From Calditrichaeota bacterium AABM5.125.24 (GTDB taxonomy: Bacteria; Electryoneota; AABM5-125-24; Hatepunaeales; Hatepunaeaceae), in contig MWJR01000222.1 of the NCBI GenBank assembly GCA_002127415.1, positions 1 to 9,989 on the forward strand: a stretch of DNA of 9,989 bases, read 5' to 3'. Position 1 is the first letter of the stretch; each line of letters begins with the position of its first letter. The position numbers and the translations under genes were made by a program. The notes beneath the pieces are model-generated. The model worked only from the letters and a program-made list of their open reading frames with translations, did no database searches and was not told the DNA's origin. Positions 1 to 5,453 of this stretch are shown one piece after another.

Positions 1-1696
1 CCTCCCCACTGGGGGCGATGGCGATGTCCATGATGGTGACCGGCTCGTCGCCATAGGCGGTGAAGGTCGCCTCGATGACGTGGTCTTCACCGACCGCAAG
101 GCCGTAGCCGAAATCGATGGGGCTGGGTTCGATCCTCAGCCGGGCTCCGGGTGGGACAGCTGTAGAGGGACCGACCTTGATATCGATCATCCAGTCAAGG
201 TCATCCACTATTACACTATTCCCCCCGCCCTGGGCTATCACGAACATGGTCGGATCCAGATCCTGGCGCGCGCCGGCGATGGGCGGGGTCAGGTCAGCCT
301 TCATCATGTTTACCCCCTGTCCATCCTGGATGATGGTGCTCACCAACACTGCCTCACCGCTGAAGAACGAGACGTAGTCATCTTCGTTGAGCTCCATCTC
401 GAGCCAGACATCTCCATCTTCTGGAACTTGAATCGAACCTTCCCATTGGAGCTCAAAGTTGCCCTGATCGGGGCTGTAAGTAAAGATCTCGAAGTTCATC
501 GAGCTGTTCTGCTGAGCCTCGCCGATGAAGGCTTGGAAGGCGGTGAGGGCCAAAGAACCTTCGCTGTTGTTGTAGAAGGCGGCTGCGTGGCCTATTGGGT
601 TGTCGGCATAATACTGAGTTTCCGATCCACCGTCGTGGTATCCTATCCAGGTGTCGGGGTCGTCCTCGGGGCTGTAGACCAGCTGATTCCACGACATATC
701 GTTGTTCTGGGGGAAGATGTCCTCCTCAAACGGGAGGGCCTCCACGTAGGCGGTGTAGTGACCCGCGCTGTCCGGCTCCCATAGCTCCTCGGCTTCAACC
801 ACGATACTCGCATTACTCGCCAGTTCATCACCCATAACGTCGGTATGCCAGACGGTATGCCCCTCATTGTCTTCGATCCAGAATGAGACCAGGAACCCCT
901 CTGAGTCGTCCGTGCCGTTATTGACCATCCCGGCGCTGAAGGTCCTGCCGGTGCCGACAACCGTTGACCAGGCGTCGCTCTCGTTCTCCAAACTCAGGAC
1001 TTCAAGATCGACCCCCTCGCCGGTGTATTTGCCGTTGGCGCGGCAGAAGAGATCGTGTTCGAGAAGATTCCAATCACGGTGAGCCTGGCTTGGTTCGTTG
1101 CCCTGAAGCAGGAAGCTGCGGTCAACATCTGTGCCATCGTCCGACAGGTGCCACCAACCCCGTCCACCTTGATCAGGGTGACCACCGGGGGCAATTCCCC
1201 AGACAATGCTGAAATCGGTACCCTCCTCAAAATCTATATAGTCTTCCTCGTCGAGCTCGAGAATCATCCACTGCGCATCAGCGACGTCGTCTATGTTTGT
1301 CTCCCACCGGACATCCGTGAGGTTATGGTTGTCCTGGTTCTCATCATAAACGAAAACATCGCAATCTTCATCGATGTTGTTCCAGTCTCTTACCATCAGA
1401 TGAACTGCCATTAGAGTGAAATCTGCTTCAGCGGTGAACCTGACCCGCGCCCAGAGGTTCGCGCCGACAAAAATCCACGCAGATTCTCCATCGTCGTAGG
1501 CGATGTCGTGTGGCCCCTCAGGATCGCGTCCGGGGAAGGCCTGTTCGAGGTCGCCGGCTACTGCATGTGAAGTCACTGGAATTAACTCGCTCATGGATAA
1601 CCGCAGTGACAGGTCAGCCTCGATATCGGTGCCGGAGGCAGGCAGCGCCCACAGAACTAACAGCCCTGCCAGTAAGAAAGCGGTTCCGATTTTCAT
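1..1696 (-). CDS. Secreted, highly acidic multi-domain protein (CARDB-like and choice-of-anchor-D-like), partial at 3' end
   Basis: The minus-strand frame stays open for 565 codons from the ATG at 1696 to the window edge, so the C-terminus is missing. A Sec signal peptide is clear (MK, hydrophobic residues 3-19, then PASG with cleavage near residue 22). Residues 66-200 and 351-507 look like two copies of one beta-rich module: both begin IxYxDG and contain a matching segment (MILELDEEDYIDF versus LEMELNEDDYVSF). Between them, residues 228-342 resemble a CARDB domain. From about 519, RIEPSPIDFGYGLAVGE resembles the start of a choice-of-anchor D/ASH-type domain. By hand count there are about 110 Asp+Glu against about 18 Lys+Arg, with only four Lys. 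An AGGAG ribosome site supports the start. Such proteins are usually exported or surface-attached, and the missing end may hold a sorting signal. The specific function is unknown. The domain names are by resemblance only. Confidence 0.85.
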   Translation of the reverse strand, partial: MKIGTAFLLAGLLVLWALPASGTDIEADLSLRLSMSELIPVTSHAVAGDLEQAFPGRDPEGPHDIAYDDGESAWIFVGANLWARVRFTAEADFTLMAVHLMVRDWNNIDEDCDVFVYDENQDNHNLTDVRWETNIDDVADAQWMILELDEEDYIDFEEGTDFSIVWGIAPGGHPDQGGRGWWHLSDDGTDVDRSFLLQGNEPSQAHRDWNLLEHDLFCRANGKYTGEGVDLEVLSLENESDAWSTVVGTGRTFSAGMVNNGTDDSEGFLVSFWIEDNEGHTVWHTDVMGDELASNASIVVEAEELWEPDSAGHYTAYVEALPFEEDIFPQNNDMSWNQLVYSPEDDPDTWIGYHDGGSETQYYADNPIGHAAAFYNNSEGSLALTAFQAFIGEAQQNSSMNFEIFTYSPDQGNFELQWEGSIQVPEDGDVWLEMELNEDDYVSFFSGEAVLVSTIIQDGQGVNMMKADLTPPIAGARQDLDPTMFVIAQGGGNSVIVDDLDWMIDIKVGPSTAVPPGARLRIEPSPIDFGYGLAVGEDHVIEATFTAYGDEPVTIMDIAIAPSGE

Positions 1697-1702
1697 TAGG
1701 TT

Positions 1703-1707
1703 CTCCT
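1703..1707 (-). promoter_or_regulatory. Ribosome binding site of the secreted acidic protein
   Basis: The minus strand reads AGGAG six bases before the ATG at 1696. It is the best Shine-Dalgarno match in the window and fixes the start of a gene that runs off the left edge. Confidence 0.8.
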
Positions 1708-1793
1708 GTTGTTTAAGAAAGCTGTTGGCTGAGGTGCATGGAGGTAACCTGAGGTCGTCCGGGCACCTGATGCCTTATTGTTCGAATTAAGCG

Positions 1794-1841
1794 TTCAGCT
1801 ATCAGCTTTCGACTGCTGACCGCCGATAGCTGATAGCTGAA
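1794..1841. repeat. Perfect 14-bp inverted repeat at the 3' end of resB (AGCTGATAGCTGA-type repeat)
   Basis: TTCAGCTATCAGCT at 1794-1807 is the exact reverse complement of AGCTGATAGCTGAA at 1828-1841, with a 20-nt loop. The arms are built from short iterations of AGCTATC/GATAGCT, typical of dispersed intergenic repeats. The resB stop codon (TGA, 1795-1797) lies inside the left arm, so the last 15 or so ResB residues are encoded by the repeat. No T tract follows on the minus strand, so an intrinsic terminator is not supported. Other roles (mRNA 3' protection, mobile repeat) are possible. The remaining spacer to the next gene (1697-1793) shows only a ribosome site. Confidence 0.75.
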
Positions 1842-3303
1842 GACTCAGTGATTGCTGAAAGCGCTGCGCATCTCGATTGCTGCGGCCTGCGAGGTGGACC
1901 TCATCACGACTGCCGGAACCCTTCATCACCACCGCCCACGCCTGCCGGTGACTGGTGCTGAATATGAGCGCAAGCCCTATTGTCATCAGGATAAACCCGC
2001 ACCAGATAATCCACCGCCCCTTCTCGCGCTTGACGTCCAGAACCGTCCTATAACCGGCTGGCGCGGTCCGTATCCCTGTCAGGTCGAATATCAGGAACTG
2101 GAGCGGCAGCCCGTTCCCCCCGGTATGTTCGAGGGCCTGGGTGAAGACCCATCTCTCCTCGGCCCCTTCATCGCGGATAATCTTCAGACAGACGGCCGGA
2201 TTACGAAGCTCGCCGGAAGCCGAGAAGGCCTGCAGGCCCCGGTCCAGTCTGAAATCGGGCAGGAACCGCAGGGCCGCCACGCTGCAGCCCCCCCACGGGA
2301 GTGCTGCTGGGGGACCGCCCGGCGCCAGGGTTACGGTTGCTTTCCCGAGTTCGTCCGAGAGGCAGTTCACTGTTATGCTGTCCACTTCGGTGACGATGCC
2401 GCCAAGCTCGAAGCTGGTCTGGTAGAATCGGTAGCCCCGATACCTGAGCGGGTGATTCACCGTAATGTCACGCTTTACGACTTCGCGTCCGTCAACTATC
2501 ACGGCGGCACGAGTTACATAGCTGCGAACGTTCCCTTGGAACGGCGTCGGTCGCCCCTCCTCGCGGATGAGGAAGTCGTTGCGCAGCGAGCGGGTTGGAA
2601 GCCGGCTCCCGGCAGTTTCAATCCCCTGATGGGGCGCGAGTTCGACCAGCGCCGAGTCGCCGGATATATCTGCAACTTTTCCCCGGCGGCCGTCAGGGAG
2701 CTCGACCCACTGGTTCAGTGAAATCGGGTAATAGACGATGTTGAAGTCGTCGATGCGGAGCTCGAAACCCCATTCAGGCAGGGCCACCGTATCCCCCGCC
2801 GAACCGGTAATTCGGGCCGAATATCCGGTGATGCCGGCGGCAAGACCGCCCAGGATTAAGAGGAGCATTCCGGTGTGGTTGAACAGCGGTCCGAGCCTGG
2901 ACAAACCCCCGGCGGTTCCGCTGAGAGCCACTCGCCCTTCGGCTTCGCGTCGCTGAACCTTGAGACCTGACCGGTGAAAGGCAGCGGTTACAGCCTCTTC
3001 ACCATTCTCGGTGATAATCCGTCTGTATCCACCGTAAACGGCGATGGATTGTGGATCGAACAGGAAGGTGCGGCTGAAGGCCTGTCGCACCAGCCGCGGC
3101 CCCCTTTGAGTCACGCAGATAAAGAGGCTGATTGCCAGAACGCCGAGCAGCAGTCGAAACCACCAGGATCGAAATGGATCCCCCAATTCAAAGAGCTTAA
3201 ACACTGCCCGATCCGCCATAGCCGGCGGCAGCAACTCACCTGAGAGCAGAGCCGACAGTGAAAGCACCGCCGTCAGAACCAGAATCCAGACGGCGAATCT
3301 CAT
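1795..3303 (-). CDS. resB: Cytochrome c biogenesis protein ResB (System II)
   Basis: ResB (Ccs1) works with ResC/CcsA in the membrane to deliver haem and attach it to apocytochromes c on the outer face of the cytoplasmic membrane. The 502-residue product has the family plan: TM segments near residues 3-25, 50-66 and 138-160, a large periplasmic domain (about 160-430), and a last TM at 430-451. Recognisable motifs are NHPLRYRGYRFYQTSF at 283-298, GPLFNHTG (His143) entering TM3, and YRTVLDVKREKG before TM4. The ATG at 3303 lies directly before TM1, as expected, but has no good Shine-Dalgarno sequence. After TM4 there is an unusual tail of about 50 residues, whose end (QLSAIGGQQSKADS) is encoded by an inverted repeat. 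No ResC gene is visible. The gene is separated from nadD upstream by 309 nt, so it probably has its own promoter. Confidence 0.93.
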   Translation of the reverse strand: MRFAVWILVLTAVLSLSALLSGELLPPAMADRAVFKLFELGDPFRSWWFRLLLGVLAISLFICVTQRGPRLVRQAFSRTFLFDPQSIAVYGGYRRIITENGEEAVTAAFHRSGLKVQRREAEGRVALSGTAGGLSRLGPLFNHTGMLLLILGGLAAGITGYSARITGSAGDTVALPEWGFELRIDDFNIVYYPISLNQWVELPDGRRGKVADISGDSALVELAPHQGIETAGSRLPTRSLRNDFLIREEGRPTPFQGNVRSYVTRAAVIVDGREVVKRDITVNHPLRYRGYRFYQTSFELGGIVTEVDSITVNCLSDELGKATVTLAPGGPPAALPWGGCSVAALRFLPDFRLDRGLQAFSASGELRNPAVCLKIIRDEGAEERWVFTQALEHTGGNGLPLQFLIFDLTGIRTAPAGYRTVLDVKREKGRWIIWCGFILMTIGLALIFSTSHRQAWAVVMKGSGSRDEVHLAGRSNRDAQRFQQSLSLQLSAIGGQQSKADS

Positions 3304-3403
3304 CGAACCCAGGAATGACCAGGCTTGAGATATATAATCCTTGCCGTTCGGACGGGGTGCAGCGGTGTCGGCTATGGGAAGATTCCCTGTAGTTTAATGC
3401 AAA

Positions 3404-3432
3404 AAGTTACAAACATTTTCAACATAAGTCAA
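3404..3432 (-). promoter_or_regulatory. Possible sigma-70-type promoter for resB
   Basis: On the minus strand TTGACT (3427-3432) is followed after 17 bases by TAACTT (3404-3409). The -35 box is a 5/6 match and the -10 box only 3/6, in the most AT-rich part of the spacer, about 100 nt before the resB ATG. A second TATATA-like element sits nearer the gene (about 3330-3337) without a good -35. This is pattern matching only; sigma consensus sequences of this lineage are unknown. Confidence 0.35.
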
Positions 3433-3482
3433 GATTCACATCCGGCAATACATAGACATACAACACCAACTCTACCAGTGTG

Positions 3483-3506
3483 GTGTCACCTGTCATCAGG
3501 TGATAC
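3483..3506. repeat. Hairpin/palindrome TCACCTG-TCAT-CAGGTGA
   Basis: TCACCTG (3486-3492) pairs with CAGGTGA (3497-3503) across a TCAT loop. The stem can extend to 3483-3506 with one G-T wobble. It lies 7 nt from the second hairpin, on the resB side. It could be an RNA structure in the nadD 3' end or resB leader, or an operator palindrome. Confidence 0.6.
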
Positions 3507-3513
3507 TGTTCTA

Positions 3514-3537
3514 CCGTCACGTGAGGGCACGTGACGG
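3514..3537. repeat. Perfect 10-bp hairpin with two CACGTG palindromes
   Basis: CCGTCACGTG (3514-3523) and CACGTGACGG (3528-3537) are perfect reverse complements around an AGGG loop. The same bases also form a tandem 10-bp repeat, CACGTGAGGG then CACGTGACGG, which places CACGTG at 3518-3523 and 3528-3533, one helical turn apart. As RNA it is a strong stem-loop (nadD 3' end); as DNA it looks like a double binding site. There is no T tract on either side, so a classical terminator is not supported. Confidence 0.65.
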
Positions 3538-3612
3538 CACTCTTAACAGGCATTACCCACACGATTCATCGAAGAGCCTGATAAATATCGCGTTGGGGCT
3601 TGATTATCCGCC

Positions 3613-4215
3613 TCATCCCCTGTAAAGATTATGCCTGCTTATAATCTCTTCTACGGCTGTGCCGACCATCATCTCTACGGGCAATCCCGCCGCCACACGT
3701 TCCCTCACCCAGGTGGATGAGATCTCTATATGGGGCGTCTCGAGCATCAGCGCCTCTTCAGTCCAGCGCGAAGGCGCCTCAGCGGGGGGTGTTCCCGGTC
3801 TGGTCATTACCACCACCTGCGCCAGCCTGAAGATGATCTCCGGCTCGCGCCAGCTGTCAATATCGGACAGTGCGTCGGCTCCAATCAGGCAGTAGAGCTG
3901 ATGTTCGGGCGGCTGCCAGCGGCGAGCCAGCTCTCTCAGGGTGTCCACGGTATAGCTGAGTCCGCCGCGGTCGATCTCGATCCGTGAGGGGTGGAAGAGC
4001 GCGTCGCCGGCGGTGGCGGCCTGCACCATTTCCCAGCGCAGCTCCGGCGGGGCATAGGCCTGGTCCGACTTGTGGGGTTGAATTGCAGCCGGTATCACCA
4101 GCACGCGGTCGAGTCCGAGCGTTTCAGCCGTTGCACGTGCGCAGATGAAGTGCCCGATATGCGGCGGGTCGAAGCACCCACCGAATATCCCGATGCGAAC
4201 CGGTGTGCCGGCCAA
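3613..4215 (-). CDS. nadD: Nicotinate-nucleotide adenylyltransferase NadD
   Basis: NadD adenylylates nicotinate mononucleotide with ATP to give deamido-NAD, the step before NAD synthetase, in the cytoplasm. The 200-residue product has the normal family length. It shows the nucleotidyltransferase signature GGCFDPPHIGH (residues 12-22, with the HxGH pair), PHK at 47-49, and ISSTWVR at 165-171, the C-terminal (I/S)SSTxxR motif that contacts ATP phosphates. The start is a TTG at 4215: no in-frame ATG or GTG precedes the GIFGG strand, and the frame opens only 6 nt after the bamD stop. An AAGGA that overlaps the bamD end can serve as ribosome site, so translation is probably coupled to bamD. It is the last gene of the lnt-orf-bamD-nadD block. 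Confidence 0.95.
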   Translation of the reverse strand: MAGTPVRIGIFGGCFDPPHIGHFICARATAETLGLDRVLVIPAAIQPHKSDQAYAPPELRWEMVQAATAGDALFHPSRIEIDRGGLSYTVDTLRELARRWQPPEHQLYCLIGADALSDIDSWREPEIIFRLAQVVVMTRPGTPPAEAPSRWTEEALMLETPHIEISSTWVRERVAAGLPVEMMVGTAVEEIISRHNLYRG

Positions 4216-4221
4216 TCAGCC

Positions 4222-4995
4222 CTATCCTTCCGACCGCCTGTTGAGCGAGGCCAGCGCTGACTCGGCCTTCGGTCGCAACGGGTGGTCGGGATATTTCAGC
4301 AGGAAGTTGTGGTAGGCCTCCAGCGCCTCCTCGGTCTTGCCTTCACCGGCCAGGCTCGCCCCCAGCTGGAAGGCGGCCTGAGGCGCCCATTCGGTGTCGT
4401 AGAACAGATCGACCACATCCTGAAAGTAGATGGTTGCCGCCTGATAATCCTTCATCTTGAGGTAGATCATCCCGCCGGTGTATCCCTTGCGCGCCAGCTT
4501 CTCACGGCAGAGACCGATCAGCTCCTGCGCCTCGCCCACCTTATCCCGCCTCTCGGGATAGTAGTCGATAAAGGTCTGCAGGGCGTCAATGGCCTTGTGG
4601 GTGTATGCCTGGTCGAGCGAATAGCGCGGCGATAGCTTCCAGTGGCATGCCCCGACCATAAACATCGCATCCGGCACCAGCGGACTGCGCGGGAAGCGCC
4701 GGGTCAGCTCGTCGAAGGCGTGAGCCGCGATAAGATACTCCTTGAGCTCGAAATGCGACCTGGCCAGCAGGAACTGGGCGCTGTCCACCAGGGCCGAGCC
4801 GGAGTAGTTCAGGGTGAAGAAGTCCAGACCGTCGGCTGCATCGAGGTAGCGTCCTTTGTCGAAGAGGCGCTCCAGGTAACGGTAGGCATCCTCAGTCTCC
4901 ATCTCCTCCAGCGGAGCCCGCTGCGAGCAGCCCAGCAGGAGAGTGGCTGAGATGATCACCGCAGTGGCAAGGGTATGTTTCAAGCCCCGTCTCAT
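4222..4995 (-). CDS. bamD: Outer membrane protein assembly factor BamD (lipoprotein)
   Basis: BamD is the TPR lipoprotein of the BAM complex that folds beta-barrel proteins into the outer membrane. The product has 257 residues, close to the usual ~245-280. It begins with a lipoprotein signal peptide: MRRGLKH, a hydrophobic stretch, then LLLGC with the lipidated Cys at position 23. The rest is helical TPR-like repeats, with typical phrases such as YLERLFDKGRY, AAHAFDELTRRFPRSPLVPDA, TFIDYYPE and YHNFLLKYPDHPLRPKA. A longer open frame reaches an ATG at 5079, but the ATG at 4995 gives the correct signal peptide and overlaps the upstream stop codon (TAATG), so I chose it. Related YfiO/ComL-type TPR lipoproteins are the only serious alternative name. 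The neighbouring lnt encodes the enzyme that would finish acylating this lipoprotein. Confidence 0.9.
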   Translation of the reverse strand: MRRGLKHTLATAVIISATLLLGCSQRAPLEEMETEDAYRYLERLFDKGRYLDAADGLDFFTLNYSGSALVDSAQFLLARSHFELKEYLIAAHAFDELTRRFPRSPLVPDAMFMVGACHWKLSPRYSLDQAYTHKAIDALQTFIDYYPERRDKVGEAQELIGLCREKLARKGYTGGMIYLKMKDYQAATIYFQDVVDLFYDTEWAPQAAFQLGASLAGEGKTEEALEAYHNFLLKYPDHPLRPKAESALASLNRRSEG

Positions 4996-5399
4996 TACCT
5001 TCCCCGGACCTCGTAAATGGTATATATAACCCCACCCGATCCTGCGGTGATCAGCCCCGGCATTATCCATCTGCGCCATACGCTACGATGGGTATCCACA
5101 TGCGTGCGATCTCCATTCTTATCCGGATGGAACTGCAATCTATCTTGCCAGGCGGTTGAATCGGCACATTCGGTGACAGTAATGGATTTGATATTTCTCA
5201 TGTCAGAGCGCCAGTGAGCAGAGAAGGATGATATATCTCTTTGTGACTTTCCGTCTCTACGTGAGGCAAATTGAGAGTTGATCCCCATCTGTGACGGGTC
5301 GGTAATATACGGCAATATTGAGCCGGACGGGTCACGAGGAGAAATGTTAATTTGTGTGAGGGTCAGGAAAGTTAAGGATATGCTAATAATTGTGTGCAT
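4995..5399 (-). CDS. Small uncharacterised protein with N-terminal and C-terminal hydrophobic segments, coupled to bamD
   Basis: I do not recognise a family. The 134-residue frame starts with MHTIISISLTFLTLTQINI, a weak signal-peptide or anchor-like segment without basic residues. It continues with a polar Ser/Asp/Arg-rich middle and ends with RRWIMPGLITAGSGGVIYTIY, a probable transmembrane helix, followed by EVRGR. Its TAA stop shares one base with the bamD ATG (TAATG), the arrangement of a translationally coupled pair, and it begins 54 nt after lnt. These points favour a real gene. Against it: no convincing ribosome site precedes the ATG, and the hand-counted GC (about 48%) is well below the flanking genes. 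It may be a fast-evolving envelope accessory of BamD, or a decaying reading frame. Confidence 0.6.
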   Translation of the reverse strand: MHTIISISLTFLTLTQINISPRDPSGSILPYITDPSQMGINSQFASRRDGKSQRDISSFSAHWRSDMRNIKSITVTECADSTAWQDRLQFHPDKNGDRTHVDTHRSVWRRWIMPGLITAGSGGVIYTIYEVRGR

Positions 5400-5453
5400 C
5401 CCTGGAGTTTCAGGTTTGGATTTAAGATAAAAATAGCCGGAACGGAATATAAG

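Larger units (their letters stand above)
3304..3612. other. 309-nt spacer between nadD and resB with hairpins and a possible promoter
   Basis: No credible gene is seen here. Reading in the transcription direction, the spacer holds the nadD stop, then two adjacent hairpins (3514-3537 and 3483-3506), then an AT-richer stretch (about 3390-3440) with a promoter-like pair, then the resB leader. The hairpins probably close the lnt-nadD transcript or regulate resB, but neither is followed by a T tract. Confidence 0.6.

Noticed and set aside
80..784. Plus-strand frame of 234 codons
   Set aside because: It is antisense to the secreted protein, whose minus-strand frame is open over the whole region with a signal peptide and ribosome site.
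1794..1841. Rho-independent terminator after resB
   Set aside because: The inverted repeat is perfect, but the loop is 20 nt and no T run follows in the direction of transcription.
1852..2721. Long plus-strand frame (289 codons)
   Set aside because: It lies wholly within resB on the opposite strand, has no family-like features, and the resB frame shows clear ResB motifs.
3325..3534. Plus-strand 69-codon frame in the nadD-resB spacer
   Set aside because: No ribosome site, no recognisable features, opposite to all other genes, and it runs through the hairpins.
4996..5079. Longer N-terminus for BamD starting at the ATG at 5079
   Set aside because: It would bury the lipoprotein signal peptide behind 28 extra residues; the ATG at 4995 fits the lipobox position and the TAATG junction.
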